Position numbers and translations under genes: made by a program. DNA of 21,823 bases from Umbelopsis ramanniana AG (Eukaryota; Mucoromycota; Umbelopsidomycetes; Umbelopsidales; Umbelopsidaceae): positions 1-21,823 of the forward strand of contig NW_026252202.1 in NCBI RefSeq assembly GCF_025399195.1, read 5' to 3'. The notes under the pieces were generated by a model, which did no database searches, was not told the origin of the DNA, and saw nothing but the letters and a program-made list of their open reading frames with translations. Positions 9,862 to 19,559 of the stretch are shown piece after piece. The first letter of the stretch is position 1, and every line of letters begins with the position of its first letter.

Positions 9862-9894
9862 ATCTTTTGAAATCGTTAACAACCACTTATTAAA

Positions 9895-12800
9895 ATGTAT
9901 AAACAAGTATACTCTCGCGTTCATCGTGGACTCCCTACTCCCGCAGCCCGTCTCTCGGCTCGTGCTTTAAGCACTTCCTCGCGTGCTACACCCAAAGCTA
10001 GACCATCTTACGTGGCCTCAGCTCAAGCTTTCCAGTTCAGCCCCTTGAAGCAGAACAGAGCAGCTTTCTTCTCCACTTCATCGCGCGTCGCCAGCGTTGT
10101 GTTGCCTAACGAGAAACAATCTCGTGATGGTGCCGCCCAACAGGTGTCTGAGGAGATTCTCGATCACGTCCCTTTGGTTGACGTAAAGAAGGTCCTCGTT
10201 GTCGGATCCGGCGGTCTCAGTATTGGTCAAGCTGGTGAATTCGATTATTCCGGTAAGTTGATAGGCGCATCTATTTTATCAACCACCACCATCTAAATTT
10301 TTTTTTCCATTTGGCTAACTGTGACTGTCTTGTCTTCTACAGGTTCTCAAGCCATCAAAGCTTTGCGTGAATCCGGTGTCGAAACTGTCCTTATCAACCC
10401 CAACATCGCTACCATCCAAACCTCTCACTCGCTTGCTGACTCGGTTTACTTTTTGCCCGTCACTCCAGAGTACTTGGTTCACATCTTGGAACGTGAAAAG
10501 CCCGATGGTATTTTGTTGACTTTCGGTGGTCAAACCGCCTTGAACTGTGGTATCCAACTTGACCGTATGGGTGTCTTGGATCGTCTTAACGTCAAGGTCC
10601 TTGGTACTCCTATCAAGACTCTCCTCACTTCCGAGGACAGAGATCTTTTCGCTCAAGCTCTCAAGGAGATTGACATTCCCTGCGCTCAATCCACTGCTGT
10701 CGAAACCGTTGATAACGCCCTTCAGGCCGCTGATGAAATCGGATATCCCGTCATTGTCCGATCTGCTTTCTCCTTGGGTGGTCTCGGTTCTGGTTTTGCC
10801 AACAACGAACAGGAACTCCGTTCTTTGGCTACCAAGTCCTTGTCTCTCAGCAACCAAATTTTGGTCGAGAAGTCCATGAAGGGATGGAAGGAAGTTGAAT
10901 ACGAAGTTGTTCGTGATGCTGCCAACAACTGTATCACTGTTTGTAACATGGAGAACTTTGATCCTTTGGGTATCCACACCGGTGACTCCATTGTCGTTGC
11001 TCCTTCTCAGACTTTGTCCGATGAAGAGTATCACATGCTCCGTACCGCTGCCATCAAGATCATTCGTCATCTTGGTGTGGTTGGTGAATGTAACGTTCAG
11101 TATGCCTTGAACCCCCACAGCTTGGAGTACAAGGTCATTGAAGTCAATGCTCGTCTTTCTCGTTCATCTGCTTTGGCTTCTAAGGCCACTGGTTATCCCC
11201 TTGCCTTCGTTGCCGCCAAGATTGCTCTCGGTCACACTCTTCCCTCTCTTAAGAATGCTGTCACCAAGACCACCACTGCTTGCTTCGAACCTTCCCTTGA
11301 TTACATTGTCACCAAGATCCCCCGTTGGGATTTGTCCAAGTTCCAATATGTTGATCGTCACGTCGGCTCTTCCATGAAGTCGGTTGGTGAAGTTATGGCT
11401 ATCGGTAGAACCTTTGAAGAATCCTTGCAAAAGGCCATTCGTCAGGTCGATCCCAACTGGCAAGGTTTCCAACAACTTCCTGCCAAGTTTGATGATGTCG
11501 ATGATGTCTTGTCTGACCCTACTGACCGTCGTATCTTTGCCCTCGGTGAAGTCATGCTGAACGAAGACCCTGCTGTTCGTGCCAAGTACAACGTTGATCA
11601 TCTCCACAACTTGACCAAGATTGACAAGTGGTTCTTGCACAAGCTTCAAAACATTGCCAATGTCAACCATGAATTGGCTACCTACAAGAACGGTTCCGCT
11701 GCCCTTCCTACTGGACTTTTGCATTTGGCCAAGAAGACTGGCTTCTCTGATAACCAGATCGCTCGTCTTACTGGTTCCAATGAGTTGACCGTTCGTAACA
11801 CTCGTAAGCAGGCTGGCATCACCCCCTTCGTTAAGCGTATTGATACCTTGGCTGCTGAGTTCCCTGCTCACACCAACTATCTCTACACCACTTACAATGC
11901 TACTAGCAACGATATCACCTTTGATGATAAGGGTACCATTGTTCTTGGTTCCGGTGTCTACCGTATTGGATCCTCTGTCGAATTCGATTGGTGTGGTGTA
12001 TCTTGCATTCGTGCCCTCCGTGACCTTGGTGAAAAGACGGTTATGATCAACTACAATCCCGAAACCGTTTCCACTGATTTCGATGAATGTGATCGTTTGT
12101 ACTTTGAGGAACTCAGCTTCGAACGTGTCATGGATATCTACGAGACAGAAACTGCCAAGGGTGTCGTTGTCAGTGTCGGTGGTCAATTGCCTCAAAACAT
12201 TGCTCTCAAGCTTCACGAGAACAATGCCAATGTCCTCGGTACCTCTCCCTTGATGATTGACGCTGCTGAAGATCGTTTCCAATTCTCTCAGATGCTTGAC
12301 AAGATCAATGTTGACCAACCTTCTTGGAAGGAATTGACCAGTGTCGAAGATGCTTACAACTTCGCTGACAACGTCGGTTATCCCGTTTTGGTTCGTCCCT
12401 CATATGTCTTGTCTGGTGCTGCCATGAACGTTGCCTACACTCCTGAAGCTCTCAAGCAAAACTTGACTCAAGCTGCTGATGTCTCTCCTCTTCACCCTGT
12501 TGTCATCACCAAGTTCATCCAAGGTGCCAAGGAAATCGATGTCGATGCTGTTGCTCACAAGGGCAAGGTTCTCATCCACGCCATCTCTGAGCACGTTGAA
12601 GAAGCTGGTGTCCACTCTGGTGATGCTACTTTGGTCTTGCCTTCTCGTGATATCACCAAGGAGACCAAGGACAGACTCAAGGAAATCACTGACAAGGTTG
12701 CCAACGCTTTCCAAATCACCGGTCCCTTCAACATGCAAATCATTCAACAAGAACTTCCCGAGCAGCCCTCTGCTTTGAAGGTCATCGAATGTAACTTGCG

Positions 12801-13539
12801 TGCTTCTCGTTCCTTCCCCTTCGTTTCCAAGGTTTTGGGCAAGAACTTCATTGAAGTTGCTACCAAGGCTCTTGCTGACAAGGATGTCCCTGAACCCGTT
12901 GATTTGATGAACAAGGATTACGACTACACTGCTATCAAGGTTCCTCAGTTCTCATGGACTCGTCTGCAAGGTGCTGATCCTTTCCTTGGCGTCGAGATGG
13001 CTTCCACTGGTGAAGTTGCCTGCTTTGGTAAAGATAAGAATGAAGCTTACTGGGCCTCCATTCAATCCACTCAAAACTTCCGTATTCCTCAACGTGGAGC
13101 TGGTGTTTTGATTGGTGGTGATGATGTGACCAACAAGCAAGATTACGAATACATTGCTAAGAAGCTTCACAACGAACTTGGTCATGAAATCTTCACTCCT
13201 ACCGATGCCGATACTGCTTTCCTCCAATCTGTTGGTGTTCCCAGCAAGACTTTGCCTGTAGCTGAAAAGGCTGAGAACAAGCGTGAATTGCAAGACTTGT
13301 TCAAGGACAACAACATTGATTTCGTCTTCCACCTTGCCAAGCTCCGTGCTGCTGATCGATTTAACGAAGGTTACATCTGCCGTCGTGCTGCTGTTGATTT
13401 CGGTATTCCTCTTGTCAACGATGCCAAGGTCGGTCGTCTGTTCATTGACTCTTGTGTTCAGAAGCGTGTTGATCAACCCACTGGTGAAATCCCCAGTGAA
13501 GTTGTTACCTGGGCTGAATTTACTGGTGTCAAGATCTAA
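9895..13539 (+). CDS. CPA2: Carbamoyl-phosphate synthase large subunit, arginine-specific, mitochondrial
   Basis: With a separate glutaminase subunit it makes carbamoyl phosphate from glutamine (or ammonia), bicarbonate and two ATP, for ornithine carbamoyltransferase in arginine synthesis. Two exons, 9895-10252 and 10343-13539, give 1184 residues. No acidic residue occurs before Glu73, and the start is rich in Arg, Ser and Ala, so mitochondrial import is expected. The catalytic body is the usual duplicated synthetase: the first half opens [23 protein letters not shown] (95-120 area), the second [20 protein letters not shown] (near 650). Each half has an ATP-grasp domain ([28 protein letters not shown]). 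An MGS-like allosteric domain fills about 1037-1184. No glutaminase or aspartate transcarbamylase domain is fused, which separates it from the pyrimidine enzyme. Codon bias is strong, as in highly expressed genes. A Gcn4-type site and a uORF lie upstream. Confidence 0.95.
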
Positions 13540-13861
13540 GTTTTGCATTTCTTATCAACCACGCTGTATTTTCGTAGTTTTACAATTTTATTTTTCCTCT
13601 CACATCACATATAAAATATATTCTTCATTCTTTTATCATCAACGTGGTGTGTGTCTTGCATAAAGAAGTGTATCATTGAAACCTCTTGCGTGATCTTTTG
13701 GAATTTTAAAAGTCCTTGTGATACCTTGGGTGGACACAACCTTACCCTGCCTGACCTTCTACGGGGGAACCACGCGGTCTGTTCTCTTACCAGATACGGC
13801 CTCAACTGTAGATCAGCCTTCATCCCTTTTGATTTCCTTTCGGCCATCCATCGGCGAAACC
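13540..13861. other. Intergenic, CPA2 3' end and NOT2 promoter
   Basis: 322 bases. The first 80 are AT-rich (TATAAAATA near 13611) and likely hold the CPA2 poly(A) region. The frame ahead of the NOT2 ATG is open back to about 13718 without an ATG, and an acceptor-like CTGTAG is near 13805-13810. An unseen upstream NOT2 exon therefore cannot be excluded. Confidence 0.4.
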
Positions 13862-15221
13862 ATGTTAGCCCTAACTCATATGCTGTCCTCTGCGTCCCTC
13901 TCGTCATCTCCGTCAAGTAACAATAGTCCGCCTTCCACTGCCTTCCAAGACTTTACTATGCTTGGCAGTCGAGGCGGTCCGTTGGTAACGAGTTCTCGGC
14001 CAAATATTGCCAGTCGCTACACGCCCAACGCCATACGAGACGGTAAGTTTGGATGGCCGGCCGGTTTTCCTCCTGATCACTTCTAATGTATGTATCGTGT
14101 GTTGTAGGGTTCGATACTGGCAGACGAAAGAGCTCTCCTGGCTATGGACTTGCTCGCGCCAATCAGCTAATGTCTTCTCTAGGCTTACCATCGCCTGGGT
14201 CGACGCCTAAGTTTGCCAACAAAAATGCCCTGGATATGAAATTGCCAATGTATGGCAAGCCGGAAGGTATGGAGGCGTATGATCTGGTAGAGGGTATTTG
14301 CAGGAAAAGTTGACCGGTTAACCTGAAATTCCAGGGATTGACATTGTGCAGTGGCTGTCCACTACCAATCTATCCGACGCTCAAAATGAATCCATTTTAT
14401 TACATGATATGGACGCATTGGACCGTTTAACACCCGGCTTGGCGGATCAAGACATGTATTCAGCGGAGGTTCGGTCGGCTTCTTCGAATATGTATTCTGA
14501 GGATGTTGCTGGCCCTTATGGACTACGAGGGTTATTAGCCATTACTGCCGATGACTCGCCTAGTGATCTTTTGGTGATGACGGTTGGATGTGATCCATCG
14601 AGCCTAGGGCTAGACTTGGATTCAACAAGGTAAGATGGCTATTTCATGATAGGGAAGGAGCTTACGTGACCTCATCGATACATGTATGCTGGGGCATATC
14701 ATTGGGGGGGGGGAGGGTTTGTTCTTGGTCTGGTCGGGTCCTGCTAAGCTACGCCCTGTTCTCTTACCTACCTACCTACCATAGCTTGCTTTCTGAGCAA
14801 TTTTATTCGCCATGGGCGGACCATCCGCATATCCCTGACGTCCCGGCCCACTACAACACGGTTCCGGTGCCTTCACCCAACCTCATTGTTCAACAAATGT
14901 CCACGTTCTCGAACGAAACCTTGTTCTACATGTTTTACTCCCTACCTGGCGATATGATGCAAAATGCCGCCGCTATGGAATTGTAAGTGAAGTGACGAAA
15001 GTTTTATGTGCTGCAGGCAGCGTACTGATTGTCCTGGTAGATATCAACGCAATTGGCGATACCACACTGAACTGTTTGCATGGCTTACCCTCAAATCAGG
15101 CTTGGCCCCTCCCGACACCTCATCCGACTATGTCCCGTGTATTATTTTCGACCCTTCGTCATGGACCTACGTTTCTCAAAACCTGATCATTGGCTCCAAC
15201 GCCCTTGAACAAATTTACTGA
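13862..15221 (+). CDS. CCR4-NOT complex subunit NOT2 (CNOT2/Cdc36 family)
   Basis: NOT2 pairs with NOT3/5 on the NOT1 scaffold of CCR4-NOT, the main deadenylase complex, which also represses transcription. Five exons: 13862-14042, 14108-14266, 14335-14629, 14785-14982 and 15041-15221 (337 residues). The N-terminal 110 residues are Ser/Pro-rich and disordered. The conserved C-terminal NOT box starts with YGLRGLLAIT, continues LGLDLDSTR across the exon 3/4 junction into FYSPWAD, then FSNETLFYMFYSLPGD, ELYQRNWRYH and FDPSSWTYV. These match the animal CNOT2 order GLLGLL, LGLNLNST, FSSPWAD, ETLFYIFYSMP, ELYNRGW and FDPNTFE. It is shorter than human CNOT2 and longer than yeast Cdc36. A second ATG six codons downstream (13880) is also possible, as is an unseen upstream exon. 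It converges with the next gene. Confidence 0.9.
14764..14780 (+). repeat. ACCT tetranucleotide repeat at a NOT2 splice acceptor
   Basis: Four ACCT units form the pyrimidine tract just before the CATAG acceptor of the longest NOT2 intron (14630-14784). The same intron holds a run of ten G followed by A and GGG near 14704-14717. Length changes here could affect splicing. Confidence 0.6.
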
Positions 15222-15514
15222 CCCCACTCATCATCCCCCCCCCAACTTTTGTACATATGTATCCATTTTGGCTAGCCTTTATATATAAGTATGCTGCTAT
15301 AATTTATTTCTTGAAAACTTTTTGGATGTAGTCGTCAATGATCGCATATAAGCGCCGACTTGCAGTTAAAAACAACCACATGTCATGCATGACCAGGGAA
15401 TAAATGGAAAAAGGAAAGAACAATGAGAGAGAGAAAAGGAAGAAATACAACAGTGTTATGCAAAATACAAATACATATGCGTTGGTAATATATTCTCTAT
15501 AGACGGGTGGGCCA

Positions 15515-16744
15515 CTAGGTATCCCTTTGATCGTTTCTCGAAGGAGTATAAGATGCATAATTGTAGAGATCCCAGTTACGGTCGAGACCGTGCGGGGGTG
15601 GCAGTTGCTGGCTACCCAAATCGTACGTGCGCGGAGCAGGTACTTGGGATTCAGGCGAGGGAGTTCTTCTTTCGGGACTGGCAGTAGAACCACTTCCCGG
15701 GGCATACACCATTGAATTATCCGCGGTATGGAGATGATCCGAGTACATGTCACCGTTGGGAGCGATACGTGGAGTTTCATAATAATGGTCATCGTATTGA
15801 TCAGGGTTTTGAAGGCGCTGCTGAGGATTCTCAAAACCACGCTCATATTGTACAGCCGCCATACCAGCGGCAGAGGGCTGAGAGCCGGCAAAACTGTTGG
15901 GATTATGGTACGACGATGGATCCTCGTACTTTTCCGAGGGATGGCCAATGTAGCCCGTGTCTTGCATGTTGGGATTGCTGTATTGGACTTGACCAGGTTG
16001 CTGCTGATGGTGGTAACCGTATGCAGGGTTCCGGATGGTGCGCTGTCTGGCAAAGCCTTGCTGAGCCCAAGGATCGCCTGCTGCATTCATGTACTGGTAA
16101 TTCTGTTGGTGATCGTATGCTCCATCCGCAGCGAAAGCCGTAACTGGTGCGGCATCGGAAACCTCTTGCATCCCGTACGGCGTACTGTCATCGTATTCCG
16201 ACGACTTCACAAACTTCTCATCTTCATAGTGCTTGCGACGTTTCTTCACACAACAGAACACAAGGCAGGCAATGGCTGCCACACCGAACACACTTCCAAT
16301 GACGATACCAGCTATAGCTCCGCCTGATAAGGGGTCGCTCGTAGTGGCATTGTTGTGAAGTGATGGTGTTGGAACGGCCACTGTAGACGTACTGCTAGTG
16401 GCCGTGGTGTGCGATGAAGATGTACTTGCACTTGTTGACGTCGATGTTGGGCTGGTGGTGGTAGGTGAAGTCGTCGTCGACGATGTTGTGGGCGTGGACG
16501 AAGTGGTAGTGGACGAAGTGGTAGTGGGTGATGTTGTAGTGGGTGATGTTGTAGTAGGAGATGATGTTGTGGTTGGAGATGTTGTGGTGGTAGTAGGAAT
16601 TGATGATGCAGTGGTACTGGTAGGTGAAGAAGTTGTAGTTGAAGCAACGGTAGTAGGATCTCCATCGTCTGTTGTGGTAGTCACTCTTTGACCAGATGCT
16701 TGCAGTGCAGCGACTGCAAGAAGTAGTAACCAAGTTGTTTTCAT
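15515..16744 (-). CDS. Single-pass Ser/Thr-rich surface protein, wall-sensor-like
   Basis: One uninterrupted ORF of 409 residues from the ATG at 16744. An in-frame upstream codon at 16789 is not preferred because the signal peptide starts here: MKTTWLLLLAVAALQASG, cleaved near residue 19. Residues 20-140 are almost only Thr, Ser and Pro in TTTS/PTTTS repeats, a rod-like, heavily O-mannosylated ectodomain, with one N-glycosylation sequon (NNAT). One membrane helix at about 141-165 (GGAIAGIVIGSVFGVAAIACLVFCCV) is followed by the stop-transfer KKRRK. The cytoplasmic tail of about 240 residues is rich in Tyr, Gln, Asn and Pro, with Ser-Pro sites near the end (SPERRTPSPES). The layout matches Mid2/Wsc-type cell-wall integrity sensors and SKG6-type membrane proteins. 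No cysteine-rich WSC domain is seen. A sensor role is inference from architecture only. Confidence 0.75.
   Translation of the reverse strand: MKTTWLLLLAVAALQASGQRVTTTTDDGDPTTVASTTTSSPTSTTASSIPTTTTTSPTTTSSPTTTSPTTTSPTTTSSTTTSSTPTTSSTTTSPTTTSPTSTSTSASTSSSHTTATSSTSTVAVPTPSLHNNATTSDPLSGGAIAGIVIGSVFGVAAIACLVFCCVKKRRKHYEDEKFVKSSEYDDSTPYGMQEVSDAAPVTAFAADGAYDHQQNYQYMNAAGDPWAQQGFARQRTIRNPAYGYHHQQQPGQVQYSNPNMQDTGYIGHPSEKYEDPSSYHNPNSFAGSQPSAAGMAAVQYERGFENPQQRLQNPDQYDDHYYETPRIAPNGDMYSDHLHTADNSMVYAPGSGSTASPERRTPSPESQVPAPRTYDLGSQQLPPPHGLDRNWDLYNYASYTPSRNDQRDT
16398..16691 (-). repeat. Ser/Thr low-complexity repeat in the sensor-like gene
   Basis: Degenerate tandem ACC/ACT/TCC codons encode TTTSPTTTS-like units on the minus strand (GTAGTGGG-type repeats on the plus strand). 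Copies are unequal, so repeat number probably varies between strains. This also opens long ORFs in other frames, which are by-products. Confidence 0.75.
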
Positions 16745-17309
16745 TTCTTTACCGGGGTGCAAATGAGTGGAGAGGATTTTAGGAATCACAAGAAAAAAAA
16801 GTGATTGTGAAGAAAAAAAATAAAAAAAAAATTAGCTAGTAAAGTAAAACAAGCCGAAATGAACCAAACTGTAAAAAGTCAAAGGGATGAGGAACTGAAA
16901 CGTTCATAAACGCAACGAATGGAAAGGAAGAACACCATCAACCGTCGGAAGTGATTGATCTGAGACACTGCCAGACCCAAATTTTATCTGTTGTGTTTCA
17001 GGTCTTTTTTTCCATGAAACTTGGCCACATGGTGTTAAAGTAGAGTATGATCCAGCAAGTAATTGATTGACGTATTCGCAAAAAATAACGCCGCCTCGAG
17101 CCATGGAAGAGAAAAAAAAAAGCATGTACAGGGTTCACTATCAGGGTTTTAATTAATGAATTATCTTTTATGCATAAACAACTTGATGATCATTGTTATA
17201 ACAAAATGGCGGGATCATTATAGGCAAACATGTTGTTTTATTTTATTTTCAAAAAAAATTCGGCGAGATTTGTAGCAAGGAAATTTACAATATGTAAAAG
17301 TGCGTCGGC
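16745..17309. other. Intergenic, sensor-like promoter and GPI-protein 3' end
   Basis: 565 bases holding the minus-strand promoter of the sensor-like gene, with purine-rich A runs (pyrimidine-rich on its sense strand) at about 16792-16832. The AT-rich part near 17140-17250 includes the 3' region of the next gene. A 73-codon minus-strand ORF at 16904-17125 has no motif and is discounted. Confidence 0.5.
17237..17242 (-). terminator. Poly(A) signal of the GPI-type protein gene
   Basis: The minus strand reads AATAAA about 70 bases after the stop codon at 17310-17312, within an A/T-rich tract. Confidence 0.45.
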
Positions 17310-17734
17310 TTAGACAAGCATCATGCCGAAGCTGACAGCAAAGATAGTCAAAAGACCAGCCAATTGCAACATGACGGTTTGAGAGACGTCAGTAGTGGCA
17401 GCAGCGCTTGAGGCGGGGGTACCAGTGCTAGTAGCTGTACCGGAGGTAGCTCCAGTGGTGGCAGAGGTGGCAGAGGTAGTGCCCGAGGTAGCTGAAGCAG
17501 AGGAAATCGCGCTAGAACCAGATTTGCTGCTGGGGTGGATGACAGAGCTGACCTTGCTTCTGACGCCACTGGGAGAACCAGTGATGACAGAGATGACGGA
17601 GGTCACTTTAGGAATGAAAGTTAATATCTAGGCTAGATTTTACCTATGCATTTTCGCAGCACGTTACCTTGTGCATTGCCTACGGTAAAGAGGATGACTG
17701 CAGCAAAGAGAAGGACCAAGGTGTTGAAGCGCAT
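17310..17734 (-). CDS. Small Ser/Thr/Ala-rich GPI-anchored-type protein
   Basis: Two exons, 17734-17668 and 17605-17310, give 120 residues; the 62-base intron has donor GTAACG and acceptor AAAG. The start MRFNTLVLLFAAVILFTVGN is a clear secretion signal, cut near NAQ. Residues 23-85 are Ser, Thr, Ala and Gly repeats (SGTTSATSATTGATSGTATS) suited to O-glycosylation. The C-terminus is a hydrophobic run (VMLQLAGLLTIFAVSFGMML) after a small-residue stretch (ASSAAATTD), the pattern of a GPI-anchor signal. No cysteines or catalytic motifs are seen. It is probably a structural or decoy protein of the cell surface; the exact role is unknown. It could instead be a tail-anchored mucin. A TATATAAA box lies 55-65 bases upstream, pointing to strong regulated expression. 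Confidence 0.75.
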
Positions 17735-18009
17735 TTCGAATAAAAATGAGAGAAATCAGAAATAAAGAAGCTGATTATTCTGGGGAGGGTTTATATAGGC
17801 GTAATTTTGCATGAACTGAAATACGACGAGCTGGTTTTACTTTATTGCAAGCGTCTTGCTGTAATTTGGCGAGACATCGTTTTCGCTCGCCAAAAGAAAG
17901 AATTATCCAAATTTGGCAGAGGAAGTCCTGTGATGATGAAGTCACTTTGATCTCTTTCCAAGAAAATTATCTTGGCCTCCCACTCTTCGTTCTCTTGTTT
18001 ATCGCCTGT
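17735..18009. promoter_or_regulatory. Divergent promoter, GPI-type and two-helix protein genes
   Basis: 275 bases separate the starts of two oppositely directed genes. On the minus strand a strong TATA box (CCTATATAAA, 17790-17799) serves the GPI-type gene. No equal TATA is seen facing the plus-strand gene. Confidence 0.6.
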
Positions 18010-18967
18010 ATGTCAAAGTCTGACTTGTCATCCACTGCGCAGAATGCCCCTAGATCATCCTCCCAGCTCCACGATCGACCACCGGCCATAAGTCGAAGCA
18101 GGCCGGGAAGTCTTCTGGAACAACCCTCCAAAAAGGCACACACAGTCGTCGATACAGTCAAGATGGTGTTTCAGGATGAATCTGAAGTGCTCGACGCTCG
18201 CACGGTTCGAAACGTCGAACGCACTCATAACCAGGACGGCAAAGTTATACTCCGCACTGTCATTTCCGTACATTACGTAGGCCATGCAGACAAGCAGTGG
18301 CCTTCTTGGCCGTGGAGTAAATCACCTGTCATGCATGAAGAAATGCCTCCAGAGATGAAGGGGTTGGTAAGTACTATGGCAATGGATGGTATTGGCGAGA
18401 CCACAATTTAATGATCCCTCACCTACAGTATAGCGAAGATCTGTATCGAGACCACTTACAGGCATCCAATCAAATACTCCGACGCTACATGTTTAACCGA
18501 TATCCCAAAATGCTGCTTACCCTATTATTCATATTATTGATCATTTTCATCATTGTCATCCGAACTCTGTATGTTTGGAAGACGGTCTATTTCGCTTGGG
18601 TCTTTGCCTTTGCTCTTGTTTTCTTTGTTCTAATTGTTACTATGAGAATTAGGGCATGGATTGTAAGTACCATTTTGAAAAAATACAAGTTTCACCCGCT
18701 TCGATCATCTAACATAAAATGGTCCCTGCAGGGCCTAAAAAAATTGAGGAAACTAGAAAGAGAATGGAACGAGGAAGGAAACGACCACGTCCAGTTCCAA
18801 TTCGACTCTATAGATTTCTTATACTTTGTGGTAAGGGGCATACATTTTTTTTATAAATTGTGAACAAGCCGATGCCACTATTCACACTTTTGCTTCAGCG
18901 ATTGTTCATCACCGTAGAAACCCAGGATAAGGAAACAATGGAGGCAGCGCAAATGAAATATATGTAA
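18010..18967 (+). CDS. Unrecognised protein with two membrane helices
   Basis: I do not recognise this family. Four exons join in phase 0 each time: 18010-18366, 18429-18662, 18732-18830 and 18899-18967 (252 residues). The N-terminal 120 residues are soluble, first Ser/Pro-rich, then with predicted strands (KVILRTVISVHYVGH) and a tryptophan-rich WPSWPWSK. Exon 2 carries a basic segment (NQILRRYMFNRYPK), then two closely spaced helices: LLTLLFILLIIFIIVIRTLYV and a second one, VYFAWVFAFALVFFVLIVTM. After the helices comes a charged segment (KKLRKLEREWNEE) and an aromatic FDSIDFLYFV. Both ends are probably cytosolic. The consistent exon phases, normal splice sites and conserved-looking composition argue for a real gene. 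The first ATG of the frame was taken as the start. Confidence 0.7.
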
Positions 18968-19559
18968 CCAATAAGATGGAGAAAAAAAAAAGAATTTTCA
19001 TTTGTATGTGTTGTCCAAGTAATTCACCTCAGTGTATATCCTATTAAGAATTTCCCGCCCGCCCAATAATAAATATTACCTCCCTTTCATATTAAATCGT
19101 CTGTGTGTATCACCTCTCGTACAGCCACGGAGGATATCGTATCATGCATTCCATGGAACCAAGATGGGGTGGTCGATCCGTTTGGTACACCCTCGGATGG
19201 GTTGGGAGCAATTTCACATCCCATTGAGCGCCACCAGCCGGTCCCTCGGTCGGCCCATTTATTGGCAGGGGGATACAAAACGGGACGATCTCATTTCATG
19301 ACTTTTCCCTGGATGTTTTCTTCCAATTCCCAATGTCGAGTATGGTAATAACCCACGAGTAGGCATATTTCACACTCAAATCAGCAGACTCAGCGTAACT
19401 CAACGTTTGTGTGTGAAGGGGCTCGGGTTTTTGGGAACTCTTTGTGGGTCCATCGAAGGATTTTATTCAATACTCTATCACATAGTTGCTTACAGAAAGG
19501 GAATATTTAGGCATAATATATATACAAAGAAATGGCATGGAGTCGTAGGGTGCAACACC
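18968..19559. other. Intergenic between convergent genes
   Basis: 592 bases between the ends of the two-helix gene and the RGS gene. Short ORFs on both strands (up to 126 codons on the plus strand, overlapping the RGS 3' end) show no motif. 19100-19330 is more GC-rich than the surroundings and open in several frames, but I see no splice structure or recognisable protein there. Confidence 0.45.

Larger units (their letters stand above)
8585..9894. other. Intergenic, MFS 3' end to CPA2 promoter and leader
   Basis: AT-rich sequence follows the MFS stop, with three minus-strand GATA cores in about 20 bases (TTATCA, TTATCT, TTATCC, near 8641-8665). A GGCT tetranucleotide run is near 9055-9066. 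A small inverted repeat, TCGACC-GAT-GGTCGA, lies near 9505-9519. From about 9580 the sequence is the CPA2 control region: Gcn4-type site, T run, TATA-like box, CT-rich leader and uORF, listed separately. No gene is seen in 8600-9570. Confidence 0.5.

Noticed and set aside
10315-13548. Long open frames on the minus strand opposite CPA2 (267, 384 and 198 codons)
   Set aside because: They lie exactly opposite a strongly codon-biased gene, whose preferred codons avoid stops in the opposite frame. They have no motifs and no promoter.
14086-14313. Reading NOT2 exon 2 onward through the intron at 14267-14334
   Set aside because: Read-through meets a stop soon after. Splicing GTATGG to CCAG restores the frame into the conserved region.
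15304-16733. Long alternative-frame ORFs over the Ser/Thr-rich gene, both strands
   Set aside because: They arise from the low-complexity repeat. Only the frame with signal peptide, membrane helix and stop-transfer sequence makes a sensible protein.
19087-19278. Possible extra 3' exon of the RGS gene on the minus strand
   Set aside because: The RGS frame already ends at a stop at 19560-19562 after a full-length tail, and no donor there links to this segment.
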